45,779 bases of DNA from Polaromonas sp. (GCA_025362315.1 JANYGP010000113.1:1-45779), one strand, 5' to 3'. Shown: positions 34,287 through 42,900, counted from the stretch's first letter. The notes: generated by a model from the letters alone, not told the origin. A program made the numbers and translations.

Positions 34287-34332
34287 ACAGGATGTCATTT
34301 TCAGTTCATCAAAGCCAGGTCTTTGAGATGAC

Positions 34333-35751
34333 TCAGCTTTTGCGCATCAGGCCATCCAGGCGAGTGTCCCATTGGGTGTTGGGTAGCACATTTGCCAGAG
34401 CTGTATCTGTCATCCTGAAGGTGTTGCGCATCACTTGCGCCAGAACTGCGCGGTAGTCGTGGTGGGCCGGCAAATCACGCGCTTCATTGAGGTTGCCGCG
34501 TGCCAGCCCTGTCCACTGGCCATGCCAGCGGCCCCCGTTGACGCGGTTGCCCACCAGCCACATGGCGTTGCCGTAGCCGTGGTCGGTGCCGCGTGTGCCG
34601 TTTTCCAGGGCAGTGCGGCCAAACTCGCTCATTACCACCACCACATCATCCGGCCCGGAAAAGTCTTGGCGAAGTTGTGCAATCGCACGGCCCAGGTTGC
34701 CCAGGTTGTTGGCCAGCTGACCGGTGGCATTGCCCTGGTTGGCATGCGTATCCCAGCCACCTGCTGATAAAAAGCCCAGCGTCAGCTGGCAGTCGTTGCG
34801 CATCAGCGTGCCCAAGTGCTGTGCGTCCAGCTGCAGGCCAGAAGGGTCTGACGCACCATTGCTGGCCGCCAGCATTTGTGCGTTTTGCGCCTGGGCCGTT
34901 GCAGGTGTGCCGTCTTTGTCCAGCAACACGTCCATCCTGGGGCCCATGCGCTTGCCGTCCTGCGCCATTTTTTCAGTGCTCAATTCCTGAGCACTCTGCA
35001 TTCGGCTGCCTGCACCCTGCCGGAAAGCCTCACCCATTTTGTCATTGCCAGCATACAGGTCCATCAGTGCCTGACGGGTCTTGTCATTGGCCAGCACACC
35101 AGACCGCGCTGCCGCCTGGCCGCGCGCAATCAGCTTGACAGGCGCATCACCGGCCAAAATTGCGGGGTTGGCTTCACCGACACCTATGGCGGCGGTAATC
35201 TTGTCTCCGACACCTATGGCGGCGGTAATCTTGTCACCGACACCAATGGCGGCGGTGAATTTTGCTTCGACGCCAATGGCAGATGTCGTGGCGCTGTTGC
35301 TACTCGCCAGTTTGTTCAACCAGCCCGGTGCTGAACTGGTTTTGCCGCTCTGACCAATTTCCATCTGGTACTGCGCGTCAAAGTGCGAACGGTTAGGTAC
35401 TGGCAAACCAGATGACGGCACAAAACCCAACACACCTTGCTGCCAGAGTGGCATCAGCGGAGCCAGGGCAGGGTGGAGCGCAAAAGTGTTGTCCAGCCTG
35501 AGCGCAGTTTTGTCAGTACCGTCAGGCGCTGCCACAGCGATGTTGGGGCGACCGGCGTAATAAGCAGCATCGGCATAAGGAACAAAAGCTGACAAGCCGT
35601 CGTACGCGCCGCGCAGCATGATCACCACCAGACGGGCATTGCCCTTGCCACCCTGCGGTCTGGCTTGTGCCCAGACCCGGGGGGTAGCACCTGCAAGGGC
35701 AATGCTTGACGCCAGCAGCAGTTGGCGTCGTGAAACGTGTGTGGGGAGCAT
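34333..35751 (-). CDS. DUF1501 family protein, Tat-exported
   Basis: A 472-aa exported protein of the DUF1501 family, which has an alkaline-phosphatase/sulfatase-like fold. The N-terminus VSRRQLLLASSIALAG carries a twin-arginine motif and hydrophobic core, so it is probably secreted folded by Tat. Family features: RLVVIMLRGAYDGLSAFVPY, LGFVPSSGLPVPNRSHFDAQ, and VVVVMSEFGRTALENGTRGT with TDHGYGNAMW. Residues about 155-194 are a tandem 10-residue repeat (AAIGVGDKIT). It follows the DUF1800 gene by 27 bp; the two families nearly always occur together. Role unknown. Confidence 0.92.
   Translation of the reverse strand: MLPTHVSRRQLLLASSIALAGATPRVWAQARPQGGKGNARLVVIMLRGAYDGLSAFVPYADAAYYAGRPNIAVAAPDGTDKTALRLDNTFALHPALAPLMPLWQQGVLGFVPSSGLPVPNRSHFDAQYQMEIGQSGKTSSAPGWLNKLASSNSATTSAIGVEAKFTAAIGVGDKITAAIGVGDKITAAIGVGEANPAILAGDAPVKLIARGQAAARSGVLANDKTRQALMDLYAGNDKMGEAFRQGAGSRMQSAQELSTEKMAQDGKRMGPRMDVLLDKDGTPATAQAQNAQMLAASNGASDPSGLQLDAQHLGTLMRNDCQLTLGFLSAGGWDTHANQGNATGQLANNLGNLGRAIAQLRQDFSGPDDVVVVMSEFGRTALENGTRGTDHGYGNAMWLVGNRVNGGRWHGQWTGLARGNLNEARDLPAHHDYRAVLAQVMRNTFRMTDTALANVLPNTQWDTRLDGLMRKS
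35171..35290. repeat. Four 30-bp tandem repeats within the DUF1501 gene
   Basis: Units at 35171-35200, 35201-35230, 35231-35260 and 35261-35290, each close to CCGACACCTATGGCGGCGG plus TAATCTTGT. The first two are almost identical; the third and fourth are progressively diverged. The period is a multiple of three, so each unit adds ten residues without breaking the frame. Confidence 0.9.
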
Positions 35752-35778
35752 GGTTACGCTTTCGTTTCAAACGGCAAT

Positions 35779-37278
35779 TTATTTACGCATGAAGTCAGGG
35801 CTGGCCAACAGCAAGCCAGTGCGTGTGCCAGCAGGCTCACGCGCAATGCGCTCGCGGCTGGCGCTGCTTAAAAAAGGTTGCAAGTAGGTCGGCTCGTCCA
35901 TGCGGCCGCCCAAAGTCACCGCATAGTCAGCGCGGCGTGTCAGTGCTTCAGGCGCCAGCCATGTTGCAGCATCGGTCTTGTAACCATCAGGCGTCTGCCA
36001 GCCGTGCAAAGGCTGACCCGCCTGGGCCAGAAAACCCAGTGTCAGTTGAATGTCGCGCCGCTCCCTGACGCCACCACCCGCGGCCAGGGCAGAGCATGCA
36101 AAGTCAAGTGGCGTCTTGAAGAGCAGGTTGTCAGCGCGCCAGAACTCGGGGCTGTCAACCAGTGTGCGCATGGTTGCACGGATGTCACCCTGTGTGCGCA
36201 TGAAGGTGCTGGCAAGCTGGTCGACCAGTATCTGGGGCGGCTGGTCTGATACAAATGTGGTGGCCAGGCGCAGCGCAATACGGCGGGCGGTGGCAGGCTG
36301 GCGAGCCAGCATGCGGATGGCATCCACACCTTCTTGCAGACCACCGCCGTTAAAACTTTGGCCCAGCAGCGATTTGACGCCGTTGTCATGCAGCCGCTCG
36401 GCAAACCGGAAGCCCTCACCCTGCTGCAGGCCAGTTGTCCAGCCTGTCAGGATCCGAGCCAATTCACGCACATCGTTTTGGGTGTACCCCGCGCCCACAC
36501 CCAGGGTGTGCAGCTCCATCAGTTCCCGGGCATAGTTTTCATTGAGTCCCCGCGAGTTGCTTTGCGCCTGATCGAGATAAAGCAACATAGCCGGGTGACG
36601 TGCGCTGGCCAGCAGCAGGTCCTCAAATTTCCCCAGTGCATTCGCGCGGATCACATTGACAGCGTAGTGACCCACAAACGGGCGCACCGAGCCCTTGCCA
36701 ACAAAAACATTCAGGTGGTTAAACCAGAATTCCGTCATGCGTGCCAAAAGCGGATTTTCCAGTGCTGGGTCGCTGCACGCCATCAAACGCCAGGCACTGG
36801 AGGTTTGTGTCATGTCGCGGCTAAAGCCGAGCGCATCGCTGTCGTTGGCCATGGCCAGGGTGCCTGGCGCCGGGGCCTTGATATTGCGGCGTGCCTCACG
36901 TTCGGCCAAAAAATCGGCAGCCAGTTTGTTCATTGGCTGGTTGAACTGCTTCAGGTCTGCTGGAATATTTGGGGCAAGCTGGGCGGCATTGAAAGCCGCA
37001 TCAATCTGGCTGTGCGCCCACGTTTTGGGGTTGTGTTGTGCAGCCTGCGCAGTCATGGATGTTGGCCCATAGCCAAGTCGGGATGTCACGCGCCACACAG
37101 TTGCGGTGTCGGCAGCGTTGCCACTGGTTTGCGCTTGTACTTGCGAGCTTGCAAATATGAGGAGGGCGGTCAGGCACATGCCCACACACGTGACCAGGAA
37201 TGTGACCATGCACAGGGCGGGGGCCAGGGTCAACCGGCTTGAGCGGTGGCCAGGCTCTTGCATGAATGATGACAGCAT
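35779..37278 (-). CDS. DUF1800 family protein
   Basis: A 499-aa exported protein. The N-terminal ALCMVTFLVTCVGMCLTALL is a signal or membrane anchor. The DUF1800 body includes WRVTSRLGYGPTSMTAQAAQ, ARMTEFWFNHLNVFVGKG, and the hallmark NENYARELMELHTLGVGAGY, followed by QNDVRELARILTGWT. GAGGAG before the ATG supports the start. First gene of a two-gene operon with DUF1501. The biochemical function of the pair is not established; co-occurrence suggests a periplasmic or secreted complex. Confidence 0.92.
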   Translation of the reverse strand: MLSSFMQEPGHRSSRLTLAPALCMVTFLVTCVGMCLTALLIFASSQVQAQTSGNAADTATVWRVTSRLGYGPTSMTAQAAQHNPKTWAHSQIDAAFNAAQLAPNIPADLKQFNQPMNKLAADFLAEREARRNIKAPAPGTLAMANDSDALGFSRDMTQTSSAWRLMACSDPALENPLLARMTEFWFNHLNVFVGKGSVRPFVGHYAVNVIRANALGKFEDLLLASARHPAMLLYLDQAQSNSRGLNENYARELMELHTLGVGAGYTQNDVRELARILTGWTTGLQQGEGFRFAERLHDNGVKSLLGQSFNGGGLQEGVDAIRMLARQPATARRIALRLATTFVSDQPPQILVDQLASTFMRTQGDIRATMRTLVDSPEFWRADNLLFKTPLDFACSALAAGGGVRERRDIQLTLGFLAQAGQPLHGWQTPDGYKTDAATWLAPEALTRRADYAVTLGGRMDEPTYLQPFLSSASRERIAREPAGTRTGLLLASPDFMRK

Positions 37279-37344
37279 GAATGTCTCCTCTGCGTTGATC
37301 GTTGTCTTTGCTTAACGGCGCTCCCCTTCAATGGGTTGTCAGCT

Positions 37345-38700
37345 TTACACAGCTTTACGGCCAGCGTGTGTGCCGTGGCGCATGTGGATGTTGGCCCGTA
37401 CGTAGTCCACGTGCTGGCGCAGTGTGTAAACCCGGTCCGTGTAGTCAAGGGGAAACTTCATGCTGCTGATGTCGCGCTCTATCTCGTCAAGCTGATGCGT
37501 GGCTTGCGCCCTGTCTTCAACGCTTAACCTGTGCGCGCGGGTGCGAAGTTCCATGTCAAGCAGCAGGCCGTAGCAGCGGTTCAAACGCGATTTTTGCTTG
37601 AATTCAATCAACTGGGGAATGAATTTGATCAGCGGAATAGCCACAGCCAGCAGCGGCAAAAGCACCAGCAGCAGCCGCTGCAGGGCATTGGCCACCCAGT
37701 ACGGCACATAGCGCTGTAAAAACGGGCGGCCGTCCTTGTAGTAACGGCGGGCTTCATCAGACAACGTGAAGTCTGCTCCTTCGATGTTTGGAAACTGCCC
37801 TGCCTTGCTCAGCAGTGTGGCGTCTTTGTGAACTTCACGCGCAGCCTCTACCAGCAGGTATGTCAGCGCAGGGTGCAGGTCTTCGCGTGCCACCAGATAG
37901 GCAGTTGTGGTCAGCAGCGACACGTCTTGTGGCGGAATGTTTTGCGCTGCATCAACAGCGCCTGCAGGCAGTTTGATCACACTCAGATAAGGCAACTGGC
38001 GGCTCAATCCTTCGGCGTTGTCGATGGACACCAGTTGCACATTGGCCTGCCTGAGCAGCAGCTGCACTGCGGGCGATGAAGGCGCGCCAATCATGATGAC
38101 AGCGTCTGCCTGAGCAGCCGTCAGTGCATTGGCTGCGCCCAGACCTGACTGTGTGTCAAGGCTGGCATTCAGGGGCGTGATGTTGTAGGCTGCCAGCAGC
38201 TCAAGTGCCACTTTGCGGGTACCACTGCCAGCTGCGCCTATCGCCACCTTTTTACCTGCCAGGCTGCCAAGTCCCTTGCCAAGTAGCCTGGCCAGCGGAG
38301 TGCTGGCAAATATCCAGACAGGCTCGTAACCCACTACGCCCAGGCTGCGCAGGGGGCTGGCATCACTGTCAGGCGCAATTGCGGGGGGGACGGTCAAGCC
38401 GCCCTGCACAAAGCCCACCGGTGTGCCTTCTTCCAGGCGCGTCATGTTTTGGACTGCGCCACTGGACGGCAACAGCCGCAGCGCAACGCCACTGGCCTGC
38501 AAGAGCGTCCGGTACTTCAACGCAAACTGATAGGATGCGCCATCAACAGTGCCGGTGGTCATGTCTATCTGGCTGGGCGGCGCCGGGCTGAGTGAGCGGG
38601 ACAACAGCCAGAACAGCCCTGCCAGCAAGGCCACCACGCAGGCGATAAAAACAGCGCCATGTTTTCGGGTGATGTTCCAGACAAGAGGGTTCAGCGACAT
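37345..38700 (-). CDS. TAXI family TRAP-type receptor with membrane anchors
   Basis: A 451-aa protein with an N-terminal membrane span (HGAVFIACVVALLAGLFWLL), a periplasmic TAXI solute-binding domain, and a second hydrophobic span near residue 360 (LLLVLLPLLAVAIPLIKFIP) followed by a charged tail of about 80 residues. Ligand-domain features are GTVDGASYQFALKYRTLL and GKKVAIGAAGSGTRKVALEL. The frame is open 22 codons earlier from a TTG; the ATG at 38700 is preferred. No TRAP permease genes are adjacent, so it is an orphan receptor. The C-terminal span plus cytoplasmic tail is not needed for a soluble receptor and hints at sensing or scaffolding. Confidence 0.85.
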   Translation of the reverse strand: MSLNPLVWNITRKHGAVFIACVVALLAGLFWLLSRSLSPAPPSQIDMTTGTVDGASYQFALKYRTLLQASGVALRLLPSSGAVQNMTRLEEGTPVGFVQGGLTVPPAIAPDSDASPLRSLGVVGYEPVWIFASTPLARLLGKGLGSLAGKKVAIGAAGSGTRKVALELLAAYNITPLNASLDTQSGLGAANALTAAQADAVIMIGAPSSPAVQLLLRQANVQLVSIDNAEGLSRQLPYLSVIKLPAGAVDAAQNIPPQDVSLLTTTAYLVAREDLHPALTYLLVEAAREVHKDATLLSKAGQFPNIEGADFTLSDEARRYYKDGRPFLQRYVPYWVANALQRLLLVLLPLLAVAIPLIKFIPQLIEFKQKSRLNRCYGLLLDMELRTRAHRLSVEDRAQATHQLDEIERDISSMKFPLDYTDRVYTLRQHVDYVRANIHMRHGTHAGRKAV

Positions 38701-38796
38701 GATGGAGAAGTCTAACCACTGCACGCGGCTGCTTACGCCATCAGGAAGCTTGTCGGTTATATTCAATTTTTTCAGACAACAAATAGGAGCTACACC

Positions 38797-39054
38797 ATGA
38801 CGTCAGTTTTAGGAACTCTGCTGATCGGGCTGATCGTCGGTTTTATTGCAAGGGCCCTCAAACCCGGTGACGACAAACTGGGCTGGATCATGACTGCCAT
38901 CTTGGGAGTGGCCGGTTCGTTTTTGGCAGGCTACGCTGGAAAAGCGCTTGGGTGGTATCAGGAAGGGCAGGTCGCTGGCTTCATGGCGTCCATCGTCGGG
39001 GCCGTTATTTTGCTGTTTGTTTATGCACTGGTCAAAAGCAAATCGGGATCCTGA
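38797..39054 (+). CDS. GlsB/YeaQ/YmgE family membrane protein
   Basis: A very hydrophobic 85-aa protein of the transglycosylase-associated (YmgE) family with three membrane segments. The N-terminal LGTLLIGLIVGFIARALKPG, the loop KLGWIMTAILGVAGSFLAGY and the C-terminal GAVILLFVYALVK follow the family pattern. GGAG before the ATG supports the start. Such proteins are often stress-induced; the mechanism is unknown. It is divergent from the TAXI gene and separated by nine bases from the next gene, so the two are likely co-transcribed. Confidence 0.92.
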   Translation: MTSVLGTLLIGLIVGFIARALKPGDDKLGWIMTAILGVAGSFLAGYAGKALGWYQEGQVAGFMASIVGAVILLFVYALVKSKSGS

Positions 39055-39063
39055 ATTTTCTTT

Positions 39064-39660
39064 ATGCCGCGCCTCAGTCCGTTACCACCTGAAACTGCGC
39101 CAGAGCTCAAGCCGCACTTCGACTTCTTTTTAGGCACGCTGGGTTTTACCCCCAACAGCGTGCTGACCATGCAGCGCAAGCCAAAACTGGTAGAGGCGCT
39201 GGCCCAGCTCAATGCCGCCGTGATGGACCCTGCGGGCGAGGTAGACCTGGGATTCAGACGCCTGATAGGCCATGTGGCCAGCCAGGTGTCGGGCTGCGTG
39301 TATTGCCAAGCCCATACGCTGCTGGGTGCGAAGAACTTTGGCACGACCGACGCCAAACTGGCCGACGTATGGACTTACGCCACCAGCCCGTTGTACAGCG
39401 TCAAGGAGCGGCTTGCGCTTGACTTTGCACTCGCAGCAGCCGCCCAGCCCAATGCGGTCACTGATGCACAGTTTGCCGAACTGCAGCAGCACTGGAGCGA
39501 CACCGAGATCACCGAAATACTGGGCGTGATCGCCATGTTTGCATTTTTAAACCGCTGGAACGACACCATGGCCACCCCGCTGGAGGCAACGCCCCAAGCC
39601 GTCGCGCAAACCGCCCTGGGGCAGCGCGGCTGGGCGGCTGGCAAGCATCAGGCGGCTTGA
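39064..39660 (+). CDS. Carboxymuconolactone decarboxylase-family (AhpD-like) protein
   Basis: A 198-aa cytoplasmic protein with the AhpD-like core: RRLIGHVASQVSGCVYCQAH contains the redox C-x-x-C pair with its following histidine (about residues 78-85), then TLLGAKNFG and a helical C-terminus with FLNRWNDTMA. This points to a peroxidase-related or disulfide-exchange role, not a true decarboxylase. It is 9 bp behind the GlsB-type gene. No strong ribosome site is seen, so translation may be coupled. Two facing repeat copies follow. Confidence 0.9.
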   Translation: MPRLSPLPPETAPELKPHFDFFLGTLGFTPNSVLTMQRKPKLVEALAQLNAAVMDPAGEVDLGFRRLIGHVASQVSGCVYCQAHTLLGAKNFGTTDAKLADVWTYATSPLYSVKERLALDFALAAAAQPNAVTDAQFAELQQHWSDTEITEILGVIAMFAFLNRWNDTMATPLEATPQAVAQTALGQRGWAAGKHQAA

Positions 39661-39685
39661 GTGGCCCGCTGTAAATTGCTACATT

Positions 39686-39724
39686 TTTAATAGCTGCTTG
39701 CGCCCGAATCTATTGGGCCAGATG
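39686..39724 (-). repeat. Dispersed hairpin repeat, copy 9 (reverse orientation)
   Basis: TTTTTAATAGCTGCTTGCGC, nine bases, then TTGGGCCAGATGG is the reverse-complement form of the family. It faces copy 10 at 39829, with about 100 bp between them; both share TTTTAG-containing leader sequence in that gap. Confidence 0.85.
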
Positions 39725-39828
39725 GGTATTTGATGATCTAAAACGGGTGTTTTTAGCGGATTTAACGGTTCTGAGACTCTAAAACTGATGCCTCAAGGCC
39801 TGTTTTTGACCCTTTAGGGTACCTAATC

Positions 39829-39881
39829 ATGCTCTAGCCCAATAGATTCGGGCGCAAGCAGCTACGAATTAAATAGCAAAT
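39829..39881 (+). repeat. Dispersed hairpin repeat, copy 10, left flank of the R-M gene
   Basis: GCTCTAGCCCAATAG, TTCGGGCGCAAGCAGCTACG and AATTAAATAGCAAA match the family. The preceding TTTAGGGTACC, AATCATGCTCTAG matches the leader of the copy at 42823. It ends 11 bp before the stop codon of the MmeI-type gene. Confidence 0.88.
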
Positions 39882-39891
39882 AAAAAACTAC

Positions 39892-42708
39892 TTATTTGCC
39901 TGTCACCGAAGGACTACGGCGCTTGGGTTTGGCTTTGTCCATAGGCAACAGGCTGGTGTAACTCTGGTACAGCTCAAACAGATACGCAACCCGTTCGGCA
40001 TCGTTCTTGTAGGCTTTCTTGCCGCCGCTAAGTTCATAAGCTTTGTCTACCGCAGCATCCAGCTTTTGGTGCGCACGGGTCAACGCAGGCGGCATGGAGA
40101 GCGGGTCGTACAGGTCAGCCAGCGATGAATCAGGAAACTCGGCTCTTGCATCCAGCACCCCTTGTGCTGCGGTTTCAATAGCTGCTTGCGCACGTGTTTG
40201 TTGGGCTGTAGGCTTTTCTGGCTGTATCTCGGGCCATGGAAAGTTGTTGTAAACGATATCCTTGGAATAGCGATAGTCGCTTTTAAGGCGACCGCAGGTG
40301 TATTGAATCCATGCATTGTGCATAGAAGATTGCATAACTCCGAAACCGAAGACATCTTGATTCGGGATTACACCGCATGCGTTAGACGCTATTTCGTTTG
40401 GAGCCAAAAATCCAAACGGTATTCGTTCACGATTTGAAGAGGAATGCAAGGGAACAAGAAGGTAATTGGTTTTTGGTTGCGCAATCTGGCCAAAAAGACT
40501 AGGAAATGCCGCCAGTTTGCGAGTAGTCGCAGCATTGCTTGCAAGGCGAAATTGACGCACAAGCTCAAGGCGAGCAAGTACCTTCGGCGATCTAGCTAAT
40601 AGCTCGGGTGATGCGGCTACTAACCAAAGGCACCAACGCTTCGAACGATTTAAAAATTCATGTGCACCAACGTAGCTGAGAACGAACTTTTTCATCCATG
40701 GCTCAGCTTGAAGGAGGCCGTCTCGCTCCGATTCGTCTAGAAGGAGGTGCCCGCCGTCGCGCGGCATGCTGCCAAACTGCATCGGGGGTACGTTGCATAT
40801 AGGACTTGATCGATTTGGTAAAAAAACATCAGGTCCATCAAGTAGGTAAGCATTGATGTTGTTAGCTGGTTGTGTTTGAAATGTGCCATCAATTTGGTCA
40901 TAAAAATTGATGGTTTTCGTAGCTCTGTCTCTTAAACCAAATCCGACTATTACACAATGCACTGCAGCAACGCCGCGCGCCTCGTTGTCCCACCGAAAAG
41001 TTCGGTGAGCATGTGAAATCCTTAAACCAAATCGTTCACGAAGCTGCGACCAAAGAATTCCTACCTGTTCGCCCTGCGTAATACTGTTAGTGGATACAAA
41101 CGCAACTTCGACTGTAGTGTCTTGTATGTATTTTGCTGCTTTCCAATACCAAGCACTGACGAGATCTAAAACACCGTAACCTGCTAGATCGTAAAAAACC
41201 TTTGCAAAGTCTAGACGTTGTGCTTCGCTCATAACCATCGCACCAACAAACGGCGGATTCCCCAAAACAAAGCTGCACCGCTCAGCTGGCAGCACATCAT
41301 TCCAGTCCACCTGCAATGCGTTGCCATGCAAGACGTGCGGCGTGGTGCGCAGCGGTATCCGTGCGAAGTACAGGCCAAACTCTTCACTGACCCGCAGGTT
41401 CATCTGGTGGTCCATCAGCCACAGCGCAACCTGCGCAATTTGGGCGGGGAACTCTTCAATCTCAATGCCGTAAAACTGGTCAACGTTGATACCAATCAGG
41501 CCGTGAATATCAACGCCCATCTGGCTTGAGGTGTTTGACGCGCGCAGCACCTCCAGCTCAAGCAGCCGCAGTTCACGGTAGCTGATGACCAGAAAGTTGC
41601 CGCAACCGCAAGCGGGGTCAAAAAACGTGAGTAACCGCAGTTTTTTATGAAACTCAAACAGTTTGTTGCGATTGCTTTTGACTTTGGCAAATTCAGCCCA
41701 CAAATCATCCAAAAACAGTGGCTTGATGAGTTTGAGGATGTTTTCTTCACTGGTGTAGTGCGCGCCCAGGTTACGGCGTGCCTTGTCGTCCATGATGGAC
41801 TGAAACAGGCTGCCAAAAATAGCCGGGCTGATGGCTGACCAGTCCAGCGCACAAGCATCCAGCAAGGCATCGCGCATGGTGGCGTCAAAGTCGGCGATGG
41901 GCAAAGCCTCTTCAAACAGCTTGCCGTTCACGTAGGGGAAGGCGGCTACCTGTTCATCAAGTGCTTTGCTGCGCTTTGCCTCATCGGTATTGAGCGTCTG
42001 AAACAGTTTGGCCAATTGCGAGCCAACGTCAGAGCCGTCTGCCGCAGTGCGCTCTTCAATGAATGTACGAAACGCCTGCGCTGGCTGAAAAATACCCGTG
42101 TCGTCGGCGAACAGGCAAAACAGGACGCGTACCAGCAGTACTTCAAGCGGGTGGCCTGTGTAGTTTGACGCTTTGAGCGCGTCATGCAGCCGCCCCATAC
42201 GCTCGGCTGCCCTGATGTTCACCGGGTCTTGCGGCTTGATAACCTGCGCCCGATAACCCGCTACAAAGCCAAACAGCTTGATGTGTTTGTGCAGGTCTTT
42301 GAGTTGAAATTCAGTGGTTTCACCGGTAGCCAGCTTGTAAACGCGAAAGCGCGCAAAGTCGCAAACAATGACAATCTGCGGTAGGTCACGCTCGGCTATG
42401 CCGGGAAAGTATGCCAGCGCTTGGGTAAGCGCTTTGTCCAGGTCTTTGCCGCGCGACTTTTGCTCCACCAGCAGCATACCTGGCCAAAACAGATCGACGA
42501 AACCATCGATCTTGGCACTGTCTCCGTCCAGCCCTTTGAGCTTTTTAACCGCATGCTCAAAGGTTGCTACCCGTTTGTTGGTAATGCCAAAAATCTCAAA
42601 AAAATCAATCCAGAACGGTTTGCCTTGGCTGTCTTCGTGCGCAGCGTCAGCCCAGGTACGGCTAAATGACAAGGCGCGTGATTTGATTTCGTTCCAGCTG
42701 AGAGGCAT
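39892..42708 (-). CDS. MmeI-type (type IIL) restriction-modification enzyme
   Basis: A single 938-aa polypeptide combining endonuclease, adenine methyltransferase and DNA recognition. The nuclease site D-X9-E-X-K is intact (D72, E82, K84 in VDLFWPGMLLVEQK), at nearly the same positions as in MmeI. A helical spacer follows, then methyltransferase motif I FFDPACGCGNFL (about 362-373) and motif IV NPPF (484-487), then a target-recognition region (about 550-825) and a C-terminal helical domain from about 835 (SLADLYDPLSMPPALTRAHQ). Such enzymes methylate one strand of an asymmetric site and cut about 20 bp away. The recognition sequence cannot be read. The region 40210-41230 is visibly more AT-rich than the rest. 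No separate R, M or S gene accompanies it. Confidence 0.9.
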   Translation of the reverse strand: MPLSWNEIKSRALSFSRTWADAAHEDSQGKPFWIDFFEIFGITNKRVATFEHAVKKLKGLDGDSAKIDGFVDLFWPGMLLVEQKSRGKDLDKALTQALAYFPGIAERDLPQIVIVCDFARFRVYKLATGETTEFQLKDLHKHIKLFGFVAGYRAQVIKPQDPVNIRAAERMGRLHDALKASNYTGHPLEVLLVRVLFCLFADDTGIFQPAQAFRTFIEERTAADGSDVGSQLAKLFQTLNTDEAKRSKALDEQVAAFPYVNGKLFEEALPIADFDATMRDALLDACALDWSAISPAIFGSLFQSIMDDKARRNLGAHYTSEENILKLIKPLFLDDLWAEFAKVKSNRNKLFEFHKKLRLLTFFDPACGCGNFLVISYRELRLLELEVLRASNTSSQMGVDIHGLIGINVDQFYGIEIEEFPAQIAQVALWLMDHQMNLRVSEEFGLYFARIPLRTTPHVLHGNALQVDWNDVLPAERCSFVLGNPPFVGAMVMSEAQRLDFAKVFYDLAGYGVLDLVSAWYWKAAKYIQDTTVEVAFVSTNSITQGEQVGILWSQLRERFGLRISHAHRTFRWDNEARGVAAVHCVIVGFGLRDRATKTINFYDQIDGTFQTQPANNINAYLLDGPDVFLPNRSSPICNVPPMQFGSMPRDGGHLLLDESERDGLLQAEPWMKKFVLSYVGAHEFLNRSKRWCLWLVAASPELLARSPKVLARLELVRQFRLASNAATTRKLAAFPSLFGQIAQPKTNYLLVPLHSSSNRERIPFGFLAPNEIASNACGVIPNQDVFGFGVMQSSMHNAWIQYTCGRLKSDYRYSKDIVYNNFPWPEIQPEKPTAQQTRAQAAIETAAQGVLDARAEFPDSSLADLYDPLSMPPALTRAHQKLDAAVDKAYELSGGKKAYKNDAERVAYLFELYQSYTSLLPMDKAKPKRRSPSVTGK
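40178..40213 (-). repeat. Dispersed hairpin repeat inside the MmeI-type gene (in frame)
   Basis: AATAGCTGCTTGCGC, nine bases, TTGGGCTGTAGGC reproduces the reverse form of the family with the first 15 bases identical to the copy at 39686 and the same spacing. In the gene's frame it encodes about AQQTRAQAAIE, at the junction of the recognition region and the C-terminal domain. The family's TAG is CAA here, so the frame stays open. Confidence 0.7.
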
Positions 42709-42822
42709 AGGCGTGGTGATGGGTTTTAGAGGTGAATTAGGGCGCTGGTTACGCAGGTCACAGTCTAACCTTAGCGTTTTCGCCAGTTTTACGTGTTTTT
42801 GAGGCGTTTTAGGGTGCCAAAT

Positions 42823-42875
42823 TATGCTCTAGGCCAATGAATATGTGTGCGAGCAGCTCCTGAATAAATAGCAAA
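42823..42875 (+). repeat. Dispersed hairpin repeat, copy 11, right flank of the R-M gene
   Basis: TTATGCTCTAGGCCAATG, TGTGCGAGCAGCTCCTGAAT and AAATAGCAAA match the family. The leader GTTTTTGAGGCGTTTTAGGG, TGCCAAATTATGCTC parallels that of copy 10, and both lie in the same direction on either side of the MmeI-type gene. Confidence 0.88.
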
Positions 42876-42900
42876 CGTCGCAGACTTCAGCTTTGCTGAC

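Noticed and set aside
35171..35290. CRISPR-like array of regularly spaced repeats
   Set aside because: The units are contiguous 30-bp tandem copies inside a coding sequence with no spacers; no cas genes are present.
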